From NCBI GenBank assembly GCA_049600855.1, contig JBMYQA010000290.1, positions 1 to 7,658 of the forward strand: 7,658 bases of DNA. The letters are read 5' to 3'. The notes under the pieces are model-generated. The model did no database searches, was not told where the DNA came from, and saw nothing but the letters and a program-made list of their open reading frames with translations. Every line of letters starts with the position of its first letter. Position 1 is the first letter of the stretch. A program made the translations under genes and the position numbers. Below, piece after piece: positions 1 to 6,955 of the stretch. Source of the stretch: JBMYQA01 sp049600855. GTDB taxonomy: Bacteria; Bacteroidota; Bacteroidia; Cytophagales; Flammeovirgaceae.

Positions 1-151
1 TCAAAATACTCGTTAAAATCTCTATGGCTGTAGTTCCCCACCAACGCTCCCAAAACTTAAAATCTGAACCCGTATCATTCACCAAACGAATGGTAGAATA
101 GATTAATAAGCCAAAAAGCGCTGGTAATATGTATTTCTGGAAAATTTTCAT
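1..151 (-). CDS. Partial membrane protein, N-terminal 50 codons (possible sensor histidine kinase)
   Basis: The frame opens with ATG at 151-149 and has no stop up to the left edge, so only the first 50 residues are visible. They begin MKIFQKYILPALFGLLIYST. A short basic start is followed by a hydrophobic helix at about residues 7-21, a polar stretch containing NDTGSDFKFWERWW, and the beginning of a second apolar stretch from about residue 41 (TAIEILTSIL). This is the layout of an inner-membrane protein. The acyltransferase gene upstream ends 17 bases before this ATG, so the two are probably co-transcribed. The pattern of a first helix, an 'RLVNDT' loop and an aromatic stretch recalls LytS-type sensor histidine kinases of Bacteroidota. 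That is recollection of a pattern; no kinase domain is in view. That a real gene starts here is fairly secure, its function is not. Confidence 0.65.
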   Translation of the reverse strand, partial: MKIFQKYILPALFGLLIYSTIRLVNDTGSDFKFWERWWGTTAIEILTSIL

Positions 152-167
152 TCAAAAAATCTGTGAT

Positions 168-1403
168 TCACATTTCGGCCTTTACGGGTTTGTTTTCCAC
201 ATGTTTTATTGAATTATTCAATGTTTTATTGGGCATTTTGCTCAACGGCTTAAATGGCGATTTCATACCAAAAAGAAATCGCATGACCCCATAAGGGCGA
301 ATGCCAAACTCATAGAGTGCCACGGTTAAAAATAAGGATAAGGTGCTGATAAAAATATATTTTGCGGCAATACTTTCTTCAACCTGTATAACATAATATC
401 CGATCACAATCAAAACCGTCTGATGCAAAATGTAAAATGGGTATATTCCTTCATTCGCATAGCTTAAAAACTTACTGGGTTTGTTCAGGTATGCTCTTCC
501 ATAACCCACTATGGCGAATAGCCAAAACCAAGCTGCTAATGGTTCGCATCCATAGTACAGATAGGACAGTCCAAAAGACCATCGCTCTGCTGTCCAAATA
601 AAGGCATAATCAGCTGAGTTCCAACGCAAATAATTTAAAATCACGATACAAAGTACAGCGAATTTTAATGATATTTTTCGATTGCGTTTAATGCTTTCCC
701 AAAACGCTGATCGAGTAGCAACGATATATCCCACCAAAAAGAACATGAACCAATACGGAAACCATCCCCAATCTGCTATTAAATTATTCGTGCGGTTAAA
801 ATGTATCGTCCAGCTTAGGTATAAAATGACGGTGGGTAAAAACAAAAGGTAACTATTTGTTGATTTTGCCAACCACAATAAACGATGCGCTATGAAATGT
901 TTCCCTTTTTCTGAACGCAATGCCAAAAAGATGGGTAAGGCAATGAGGGAATAGCAAAACAGGTAGCACACAAACCACATGTGATGCCACGAAAAATTCC
1001 CTTCAGGGTAAGGAATAAACTCCAATGTAGTGGGGTAAAACTCAAAAAATGAAGCATAAGCTTCGCCCTCAAAAATACGCTCGATAAAAATTTGAGGTGG
1101 CACAATCACCAACATGGAAAAAATGAGCGGAATAACCAGTCGATGATGCCGTTCTTTAAGGAATACCCAACCCGAACGCTTCTTTAAAGCAAAGTGACTC
1201 CCCACACCTGATATAAAAAATAGTAAAGGCATTCGAAAGCGCGAAAGCCAATAATTAAACTCTAGCCAGAGGTTACTCAGTTCATTATTTTTGATATGAA
1301 ACTCCCAGTCAGCCGTAAATATCATCGCTACGTGGAAATACAACACTAATACAATGGCAATTACACGAAGCCAGTCCAAGTCATACATTCTTTGCGTCTT
1401 CAT
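168..1403 (-). CDS. Acyltransferase 3 family membrane protein (OpgC/MdoC-like)
   Basis: This 411-residue polytopic inner-membrane protein belongs to the acyltransferase 3 family, whose members move acyl groups (acetyl, succinyl and others) onto extracytoplasmic sugars or lipids. The N-terminus carries the family signature YDLDWLRVIAI..LYFHV. R13 and H24 sit at the conserved, probably catalytic positions in the first membrane helix. MPLLFFISG (58-66) and the R85/R88/P92 cluster (KERHHRLVIPL) match the next two conserved blocks. About ten apolar segments follow, and the tail after about residue 380 is basic and probably cytoplasmic. Length is normal for the family. ATG at 1403 is used, but M6 (ATG at 1388) is an equally plausible start just before the signature, and neither has a clear ribosome binding site. 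The gene is divergent from the oxoprolinase-like gene and leads into a membrane protein gene 17 bases downstream. The acceptor cannot be read from sequence; OpgC-like is a closest-family label, not a demonstrated glucan role. Confidence 0.9.
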   Translation of the reverse strand: MKTQRMYDLDWLRVIAIVLVLYFHVAMIFTADWEFHIKNNELSNLWLEFNYWLSRFRMPLLFFISGVGSHFALKKRSGWVFLKERHHRLVIPLIFSMLVIVPPQIFIERIFEGEAYASFFEFYPTTLEFIPYPEGNFSWHHMWFVCYLFCYSLIALPIFLALRSEKGKHFIAHRLLWLAKSTNSYLLFLPTVILYLSWTIHFNRTNNLIADWGWFPYWFMFFLVGYIVATRSAFWESIKRNRKISLKFAVLCIVILNYLRWNSADYAFIWTAERWSFGLSYLYYGCEPLAAWFWLFAIVGYGRAYLNKPSKFLSYANEGIYPFYILHQTVLIVIGYYVIQVEESIAAKYIFISTLSLFLTVALYEFGIRPYGVMRFLFGMKSPFKPLSKMPNKTLNNSIKHVENKPVKAEM

Positions 1404-1497
1404 ATCAACTCAGTTTTTTTTGATGGAATTCTGTACATTTTTCCTTAACGGTTGGGGCAACACAATTTTCTTTTTTTATTCCCGTCCATTATCTTAA

Positions 1498-1680
1498 CAC
1501 GAAATCAATGAGCTGGGCAATGAAATCAAGCAGGTAAGGTTTTCTAAGATCAATTTAAAAACTAGTACTGCCAACTGCATTTACCTAACCACAAACAAGT
1601 TTACCAGTAACAAAGGGAGTAATACTACTTTTTTTGACGATTGGGCAAGTTTTGTTGACGAAATCACCAAACCACAATAA
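1498..1680 (+). pseudogene. Start-less 60-codon open frame, probable 3' remnant of a lost gene
   Basis: Plus-strand frame 1 is open from just after TAA at 1495-1497 to TAA at 1678-1680, without any ATG. The translation is protein-like and mixed in composition. It includes NEIKQVRFSKINLKTS, then CIYLTTNKFTSNKGSN, and ends FFDDWASFVDEITKPQ. Polar and apolar residues alternate as in a folded C-terminal domain, unlike the skewed, Leu/Phe/Lys-rich products usual for AT-rich non-coding DNA. I found no matching frame upstream that would restore an N-terminus by a single frameshift, so the 5' part appears deleted. The frame is shared with the next gene but separated from it by stops at 1678 and 1684, so it is not an N-terminal extension of that gene. 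I do not recognise the family. It could still be a chance open frame. Confidence 0.35.
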
Positions 1681-1706
1681 GAATAATTCAGTTGAAGATA
1701 CTTCTA

Positions 1707-1714
1707 TAAATTTG
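1707..1714 (+). promoter_or_regulatory. Candidate Bacteroidota -7 box upstream of the oxoprolinase-like gene
   Basis: TAAATTTG matches the Bacteroidota -7 consensus TAnnTTTG and ends 26 bases before the ATG at 1741, giving a predicted leader of about 20 nucleotides. The -33 side is weak. The nearest TTG (1692-1694) is only 12 bases away, shorter than the usual spacing of roughly 17-23, so the match could be chance in AT-rich DNA. Confidence 0.35.
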
Positions 1715-1740
1715 AAACAATTTTTCAGTAGAGTTAAGTT

Positions 1741-4700
1741 ATGAAGCACCGTTGGCGCATTTGGGTAGATACAGGTGGTACTTTTACAGATTGCATTGCC
1801 TTTTCCCCAGAAGGGAAACAAAAAAGAATAAAAGTACTGAGCTCTAGCAAGTTAAGAGGACGAGTTGTAGAAGTACTTCATCCAACAACTGTGCAATTTC
1901 AAGCGAATTGGAATACGAAAGCTGATATTTTCCAATACTATTCGTTCAGTATCTCAGGTGATCACAATCCGCCAAACTCCATTTTAAGGATAGATTGGGC
2001 ACAAAATTTAATGTATTTAGAACACCCCATCACCCTCCCGCTAGCATGTCCGGTAGAGTTTGAGGTAACCGCTCATGAAGAAGCGCCTATTTTAGCTGCA
2101 CGAATTGCTACTGGTACGATGCTCAAAGAAGCACTGCCCAACATGGAAATGCGCTTAGGCACCACCAAAGGCACCAATGCATTATTGGAAAGAAATGGAG
2201 CAGATGTTGCTTTTGTCACCACAAAAGGATTTGCTGACCTCCTCCAAATTGGCACCCAGCAACGTCCCAATTTATTCTCGTTAAATATCAAAAAAACAGC
2301 TGCTTTTTATACCAATGCCTTCGAAATTGAAGAACGACTCAACGCCCAAGGCGAGGTGCTCATTCCATTAACTTCCAGTCAAATTGATCAACTCGTCAAT
2401 CAAGTAAAAGAAACGAACTGTCAGGCAGTGGCGATTGCCCTTTTGCATAGTTATAAAAACCCTGAACACGAAATTCAATTATATCAAGCATTTCGAAACG
2501 CTGGATTTGAAAATGTATCGTGCTCTCATTTGTTGGCACCTTCTATCAAAATTTTACCACGCGCCAATACAGCAGTCATTAATGCTTATTTATCGAAAAC
2601 ATTAAATGATTATTTGAATAAAGTAGAGCACAAATTAACGGCTTTTGCACAAGCCTCTAACCTAAAGGTAATGACGAGTGCTGGGGGACTAGTTGGTAAG
2701 CAGTTTTACCAAGCAAAAGACAGCTTGCTCAGTGGCCCTGCTGGGGGAATTATTGGTGCTGCAAAAATTGCTAAGCAAAGTGGGCATCAGGGAATTATTA
2801 CCCTAGATATGGGGGGAACAAGTGCCGATGTCGGACGGTTCGATCGCGAGTTCGAATATAAATACGAAACTAAAGTTGGCGATTCAACCTTATCGAGTCC
2901 TTCATTAGCCATAGAAACGGTAGCCGCTGGCGGAGGTTCTATCTGTAGTTTTGATGGCTTTCGACTGAAAGTGGGGCCAGAAAGTGCAGGGGCAAACCCT
3001 GGCCCTGCTTGTTATGGCTTTGGCGGTCCGCTTACACTGACAGACATTAATCTGTTACTAGGCAGATTAGATGAAGATAATTTCGCGATTCCCATTAAAA
3101 AAGAACGTGCCGAAGAAGCACTACAAGCCATTAAAACACAAGTGATTCGTGCAGGCTTACAGGCACCATCTAAAGAAACGTTGTTGGAAGGCTTCCTCCA
3201 AATTGCCAATGAAAAAATGGCAGATGCCATCAAAAACATTTCGATCAGCAAAGGGCACGACCCTCAGGAACATAGCCTGCTAGCCTTTGGTGGTGCTGGC
3301 GGCATGCATGCCTGTAGTACTGCAGATAGCCTTTCCATCAACAATATCATTGTTCCCTATCACGCAGGTTTGTTGAGTGCTTATGGCATTGGTCATGCAG
3401 TGATTGAGCGTTTTGCATCCAAACAAATCCTTCGGCCATTACAAGAACACTTGCCCGAAATCCCAAGCATCTTAGAGGACTTAGCCTGGCAAGCCATCGA
3501 AAAAGTAGCCCAAGAAGGCTATCATGAAAATGAAATTGAAATTCGAAATGTGTTATTATTTCTCCGATTTGAAGGACAAGATCATTGCTTAGAAGTTGAA
3601 TATCATTCGGATGATGACGTTGAAGGAATATTTAAGAACAAATATACCCAGCTCTTTGGGCATTGGCTCACAGGAAGAACCATTCAATTGGAATCTGTAA
3701 AAGTAATTGCTTCTACTATTCCACAACGCAGAGGCAGCCGAACGAGTTCCGACTTTCGCTATACACCAGAGCCTTACAAAACCACTCAACAGAGTTACAT
3801 TGATGGCAACTGGATCAAAATTCCCATTTACAAATGGGAGTTGCTACATGCTGGAGCAGCAATTAGCGGCCCTGCAATACTCATCAGTGAGAATAGCACT
3901 ACATTTATAGAAAGAGGCTGGAATGGTTATATTAACCGCCATAATAGCTTCTTACTTTCACAGCGTGATGAAGCGCACTTAAAACGGAACCGAGAACTGC
4001 ACCAAAGCATTCAGTTAGAGTTATTTACCAATCGCTTCAAAAGTGTGGCAGAGGAAATGGGCGCACTCTTAGAACGTACCGCCTTTTCAGTAAATATTAA
4101 AGAACGGCTTGATTTTTCGTGTGCCTTACTAGATGCACAAGGAGAGTTAGTTGTAAATGCACCTCACATTCCAGTGCATTTAGGTAGTTTGGGAATATGT
4201 GTGCGCATGTTGAAGCAACACATTACGATGCAGGAAGGAGATGTGATTATTACCAATCACCCTGCATTTGGAGGCTCACACTTACCAGACATCACTCTTG
4301 TGGCTCCCATCTTTTATGAAGGAGCACAAATTGGCTATGTGGCTAATCGAGCACATCACGCTGAGTTAGGCGGAAGTACGCCTGGTTCCATGCCGCCCAA
4401 TGCTAACAATTTGGAGCAAGAAGGAGTAGTCATTTCGCCTATGCACTTAGTAAAAGGGGGCAAGCCCAATTGGGATAAAATTAAGGAAGTGCTTACGCAA
4501 GCCCCCTTTCCAACCAGAAACTTCGATGAAAACTTAGCTGATCTCAATGCGGCACTTGCTTCCATTAATGCGGGTACGAGGGCTACACTTGCCTTGTGTC
4601 AGCAATTTTCTGCCCATCAAGTCATTCATTACATGAAAGCGCTGAAAAACTATGCAGCAGAAGCGCTTCATACCAAACTAAACTCCCTTCAAGCAAAAAC

Positions 4701-5538
4701 ATTTGAAGCTGAAGAAAAACTAGATGGAGGCGAAACCATTAAAGTCACGATCAGTCTATTAGATGACGAAGTGACGATTGATTTTTCGGGTTCAAGCGAG
4801 ATGCATGTAGGCAACTTAAACGCTACTCCTGCTATTGTAAACAGTGCGGTCGTCTATGTGTTGCGCTTATTGGTAGATAAGGAACTTCCACTAAACGAGG
4901 GCTTAATTCAGGGTGTAAGGATTATTCTTCCCCCATCCTCGCTACTCAATCCTAAATTTGACCAAGAACCTGCAAATTGCCCTGCGGTAGTGGGCGGAAA
5001 TACAGAAACGAGCCAGCGAATTGTGGATACACTATTAAAAGCGCTGGATTTGGCAGCATGTAGCCAAGGTACAATGAATAACCTCCTGTTTGGCAACGAT
5101 CAATTTGGATACTACGAAACCATTGGTGGTGGCTCTGGCGCTGGCGCTGGATTTCATGGAAGTGATGCCGTCCATCAACACATGACTAATACCAAAATCA
5201 CAGATCCAGAAATTATGGAATTTCGATATCCAGTGAGGTTAGAGCGTTTTGCCATCAGGCAAGGATCGGGCGGAAGTGGAAAATGGCAAGGCGGGAATGG
5301 CATCATTCGGGAACTTACCTTTCTCCAATCGGTATCCATGACTGTACTCAGTCAGCACCGCGAGGTGAGTCCTTATGGTTTACATGGAGGTGAAGGCGGC
5401 GCTAGAGGGAAACAATGGGTGGTTCGAAAAGACGGGGCTACAGAGTTTTTGCAAGGAATAGATGGCAAAGATATGGCACCAGGAGATCGCATCATTATAG
5501 AAACTCCTGGTGGCGGAGGCTATGGCGCTGCCGATTAA
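1741..5538 (+). CDS. Fused hydantoinase A/B protein, 5-oxoprolinase (OPLAH)-like, ATP-hydrolysing
   Basis: This 1265-residue cytoplasmic enzyme joins HyuA-type and HyuB-type halves in one chain, as in eukaryotic 5-oxoprolinase. The predicted reaction is ATP-dependent opening of a cyclic amide: 5-oxoproline to glutamate, or a hydantoin-type ring. The A half has the nucleotide-binding motifs DTGGTFTD (10-17) and LDMGGTSADVGRFD (355-368), GTTKGTNALLER (140-151), GGGS (397-400), GPESAGANPGPACYG (412-426) and FGGAGGMHAC (516-525). A beta-rich C-terminal part runs to about 735, and a charged linker leads into the B half at about 757. The B half has NIKERLDFSCAL (785-796), NAPHIPVHLG (806-815), NHPAFGGSHLPD (839-850), HHAELGGSTPGSMPP (872-886), VVGGNTETSQR (1083-1093), HMTNTKITDPE (1147-1157), PYGLHGGEGGARG (1211-1223) and a final PGGGGYG. 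All main blocks are intact, so the gene looks functional. Roughly 60 extra residues (about 34-95) lie between the first two A-half motifs. ATG 1741 is the only sensible start: stops lie in frame at 1678 and 1684, and the first motif is at residue 10. The B half is closest to the oxoprolinase branch; the true substrate is inferred. Confidence 0.93.
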   Translation: MKHRWRIWVDTGGTFTDCIAFSPEGKQKRIKVLSSSKLRGRVVEVLHPTTVQFQANWNTKADIFQYYSFSISGDHNPPNSILRIDWAQNLMYLEHPITLPLACPVEFEVTAHEEAPILAARIATGTMLKEALPNMEMRLGTTKGTNALLERNGADVAFVTTKGFADLLQIGTQQRPNLFSLNIKKTAAFYTNAFEIEERLNAQGEVLIPLTSSQIDQLVNQVKETNCQAVAIALLHSYKNPEHEIQLYQAFRNAGFENVSCSHLLAPSIKILPRANTAVINAYLSKTLNDYLNKVEHKLTAFAQASNLKVMTSAGGLVGKQFYQAKDSLLSGPAGGIIGAAKIAKQSGHQGIITLDMGGTSADVGRFDREFEYKYETKVGDSTLSSPSLAIETVAAGGGSICSFDGFRLKVGPESAGANPGPACYGFGGPLTLTDINLLLGRLDEDNFAIPIKKERAEEALQAIKTQVIRAGLQAPSKETLLEGFLQIANEKMADAIKNISISKGHDPQEHSLLAFGGAGGMHACSTADSLSINNIIVPYHAGLLSAYGIGHAVIERFASKQILRPLQEHLPEIPSILEDLAWQAIEKVAQEGYHENEIEIRNVLLFLRFEGQDHCLEVEYHSDDDVEGIFKNKYTQLFGHWLTGRTIQLESVKVIASTIPQRRGSRTSSDFRYTPEPYKTTQQSYIDGNWIKIPIYKWELLHAGAAISGPAILISENSTTFIERGWNGYINRHNSFLLSQRDEAHLKRNRELHQSIQLELFTNRFKSVAEEMGALLERTAFSVNIKERLDFSCALLDAQGELVVNAPHIPVHLGSLGICVRMLKQHITMQEGDVIITNHPAFGGSHLPDITLVAPIFYEGAQIGYVANRAHHAELGGSTPGSMPPNANNLEQEGVVISPMHLVKGGKPNWDKIKEVLTQAPFPTRNFDENLADLNAALASINAGTRATLALCQQFSAHQVIHYMKALKNYAAEALHTKLNSLQAKTFEAEEKLDGGETIKVTISLLDDEVTIDFSGSSEMHVGNLNATPAIVNSAVVYVLRLLVDKELPLNEGLIQGVRIILPPSSLLNPKFDQEPANCPAVVGGNTETSQRIVDTLLKALDLAACSQGTMNNLLFGNDQFGYYETIGGGSGAGAGFHGSDAVHQHMTNTKITDPEIMEFRYPVRLERFAIRQGSGGSGKWQGGNGIIRELTFLQSVSMTVLSQHREVSPYGLHGGEGGARGKQWVVRKDGATEFLQGIDGKDMAPGDRIIIETPGGGGYGAAD

Positions 5539-5595
5539 GAGCATGTTAAAATAAGCCTTATTCATTCTTTTAAGCGCTTTATGCAAACATGTTCT
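5538..5595. terminator. Inverted repeat between convergent genes, possible bidirectional terminator
   Basis: The arms AGAGCATGTT (5538-5547) and AACATGTTCT (5586-5595) pair over 10 positions with one mismatch, which is a G-U wobble in plus-strand RNA. They enclose a 38-base loop containing a smaller AATAA-GCC-TTATT hairpin (5550-5562) and the palindrome AAGCGCTT (5572-5579). The left arm starts at the last base of the oxoprolinase-like stop codon, and the right arm enters the cupin stop codon (5594-5596). The position fits transcription termination from both sides, but neither direction has a run of T after the stem, so a classical intrinsic terminator is not assured. Confidence 0.35.
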
Positions 5596-6097
5596 AAATG
5601 GTGAATGCTTTGATTAATTCTTCGTGTTGAGGATAAGCAGTAAGTAACTGTTCTTCTGTAGCTAACTCAAAATCGGTAAAATCGAAACCGGGGGCCACTG
5701 TACATCCTACTAAAATATAAGCATCTGGCTCATTCAAGTGAGCGGCAAACCAATTGCCTGCTTTAATCATCACCTGAAAGCGTTGCCCTGATTCCAACTC
5801 AGCGCCAATCTGATGCGAAATGAGTTTCCCCGTAGCCTGATCGATTTCATATACCGTAGCCGAACTTCCTGTATGATAATGCCAAATTTCATCAGATTGA
5901 AGTCGGTGAAAAGCAGAAATTTCATTTCCAGTCAATAAAAAATAAATAGAAGTAGAAAAGGCTCGATCGCCAGTATAACGCGCTGGTAATGATTCCTGCT
6001 TCATCGTTTCATTGGAACGATATACTTCTTTAAAATACCCCCCTTCAGGATGTTTGGTTAATCCTAGTTTCTCAATCCAATAGTTAGCTGATTTCAT
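5594..6097 (-). CDS. Cupin_5 (DUF985) family protein
   Basis: This 167-residue soluble protein is a single-domain cupin of the DUF985/Cupin_5 family, the group that includes yeast YML079W. Conserved blocks are all present: HPEGGYFKEVYRS (16-28), the strand pair IYFLLTGNEISAFHRLQSDE (51-70), EIWHYHTGSSATVYEI (70-85), AGNWFAA (113-119) and GCTVAPGFDFTDFELA (131-146). H64, E70, H73 and H75 sit in the first cupin motif, but the second-motif metal ligands are not clearly conserved. The biochemical role of the family is not established; ligand binding or sugar-isomerase-like activity has been suggested from fold similarity. Length and both ends match full-length members. ATG at 6097 lies 29 bases after the DUF547 stop, so the two genes are probably one transcript, with this gene last before the convergent inverted repeat. 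Confidence 0.92.
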   Translation of the reverse strand: MKSANYWIEKLGLTKHPEGGYFKEVYRSNETMKQESLPARYTGDRAFSTSIYFLLTGNEISAFHRLQSDEIWHYHTGSSATVYEIDQATGKLISHQIGAELESGQRFQVMIKAGNWFAAHLNEPDAYILVGCTVAPGFDFTDFELATEEQLLTAYPQHEELIKAFTI

Positions 6098-6126
6098 GTA
6101 TTAGATACTTGTTATTTTTGATTGAA

Positions 6127-6855
6127 TCATTCATTCAACATCCAATTATAAGCTTTGTGATTGATGTCAGCGCCTGAATCAATTTGTGTTGCTGCATATT
6201 TATTTAAAAACGCAATCAATGATTCCTGCTTTGTGAAATCTTTCTTGAACCAACTGAATATTTTTGAGATCTCGATCTCATTTGTGTTGATGGTATTTTT
6301 AGTTGGATCATTAATAAATGCTTTGGTTTGTTCTTCCAATTGCATTTCTAATTTACTGGGCGTATACGCTTCATTTCTAAGGTTAGGGCAAGAAAAGGAG
6401 GCACAATTAATGGCAAAATGAATGCGGGGCTCATCAAATTGTTTGCGCAAAATCTTGTGTTCAATATCATTTAAACTTTCATCTTCTCCACCGATCTGAA
6501 AAAATGCTTTATGCCACACGGTACTGATTCCGGGAATCTTTACAGTTGGATGCAATTCTTGTATGCTTTTTAGCGGATAATTATCCGAAATTAATTTCAC
6601 CGTAAAAGCATTGTATGCATTAATCCAATAAGCGAGTTTTTGATTTTTTGTCCAAGATGTTTTTGGCGGGTTTTCACTCAACAAAGTCAAATAGGCATCC
6701 AGTTTATTAAGGTCTTGGATAAACCCTTTGTAATCGACCTTGCCATCGGTAGAAACATGTTCTTTCAGTAAAACATCCCACTTTTGATGACTAATTTGAG
6801 CTTGGGTAAAAGAGATTGTCAGGTTGAGGCTGATCAATAAGATAAGATGACGCAT
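6127..6855 (-). CDS. DUF547 domain protein with Sec signal peptide
   Basis: The protein is 242 residues from ATG at 6855. It begins MRHLILLISLNLTISFTQAQ, a good signal peptide with likely cleavage after TQA (residue 19), so it is predicted to be periplasmic or secreted. There is no lipobox. The rest is a DUF547 domain: VDYKGF (40-45), AYWINAYNAFTVKLI (75-89), NDIEHKILR (129-137), HFAINCASFSCPNLR (146-160, with C151 and C156) and SKIFSWFKKDF (197-207). The function of DUF547 is unknown; the invariant Asn and Cys residues suggest a binding or catalytic site, but that is inference. The same frame extends upstream to ATG 6888 and TTG 6897. Those starts would place a polar stretch before the signal peptide, and a -7-like promoter box at 6895-6902 would leave them at or before the transcription start, so 6855 is preferred. 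The cupin gene follows after 29 bases. Confidence 0.9.
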   Translation of the reverse strand: MRHLILLISLNLTISFTQAQISHQKWDVLLKEHVSTDGKVDYKGFIQDLNKLDAYLTLLSENPPKTSWTKNQKLAYWINAYNAFTVKLISDNYPLKSIQELHPTVKIPGISTVWHKAFFQIGGEDESLNDIEHKILRKQFDEPRIHFAINCASFSCPNLRNEAYTPSKLEMQLEEQTKAFINDPTKNTINTNEIEISKIFSWFKKDFTKQESLIAFLNKYAATQIDSGADINHKAYNWMLNE

Positions 6856-6894
6856 ACATTTTTGGGTTTGATTGTATTTTACAGGCATGAATGC

Positions 6895-6902
6895 CAAAAG
6901 TA
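6895..6902 (-). promoter_or_regulatory. Candidate Bacteroidota -7 box for the DUF547-cupin transcript
   Basis: Read on the minus strand, TACTTTTG matches TAnnTTTG. It ends 39 bases before the preferred DUF547 start at 6855, predicting a leader of about 33 nucleotides. No clear -33 TTG is seen at the expected distance upstream; that position is occupied by the hairpin pair at 6901-6941. The match decides against the upstream TTG start at 6897 if the box is real. Confidence 0.4.
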
Positions 6903-6941
6903 GGAAATAGTTCCTAATTCTAGTGCGTATACACTAGAGTT
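6901..6941 (-). terminator. Tandem hairpins after the MaoC gene, probable terminator
   Basis: Two adjacent inverted repeats begin 14 bases past the MaoC stop codon. The first met by minus-strand transcription has perfect 7-bp arms TCTAGTG (6919-6925) and CACTAGA (6932-6938) around a 6-base loop; pairing extends to 6916 and 6941 with one imperfect pair. The second is TAGGAA (6901-6906), loop ATAG, TTCCTA (6911-6916), followed on the minus strand by CTTTT. The second therefore resembles a weak intrinsic terminator. The first could instead be an operator-like palindrome. Confidence 0.5.
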
Positions 6942-6955
6942 TATATTGCATTCAT

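Larger units (their letters stand above)
1404..1740. other. Intergenic region between divergent genes
   Basis: This 337-base spacer separates the start codons of the acyltransferase (minus) and the oxoprolinase-like gene (plus). It contains T-rich stretches at 1414-1421 and 1464-1480, an open but start-less plus-strand frame at 1498-1680 listed separately, and a -7-like box at 1707-1714. A tiny GTTG-GGG-CAAC hairpin (1451-1461) precedes the second T-rich run. Its stem is only 4 bp, and no plus-strand gene ends there. I see no promoter consensus for the minus-strand acyltransferase and no tRNA or other structured RNA. Confidence 0.6.

Noticed and set aside
1451..1480. GTTG-GGG-CAAC hairpin followed by a T-rich run, terminator-like on the plus strand
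   Set aside because: The stem is only 4 bp, the T-run is offset and interrupted, and no plus-strand gene ends upstream of it.
1585..1821. Minus-strand 78-codon open frame overlapping the start of the oxoprolinase-like gene
   Set aside because: It lies opposite the gene remnant and the conserved DTGGTFTD coding region and its translation shows no recognisable motif, so it is a shadow frame.
5128..5151. Short GGT/GGC/GCT repeats suggesting a microsatellite
   Set aside because: They encode the conserved Gly/Ala-rich loop GGGSGAGAG of the HyuB domain, so the repetition reflects the protein sequence.
5988..6231. Exact 14-base direct repeat AATGATTCCTGCTT at 5988-6001 and 6218-6231
   Set aside because: Both copies lie inside coding sequence in the same frame and encode KQESL in the cupin and DUF547 proteins. 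There are only two copies and no flanking similarity, so chance is the simplest explanation.
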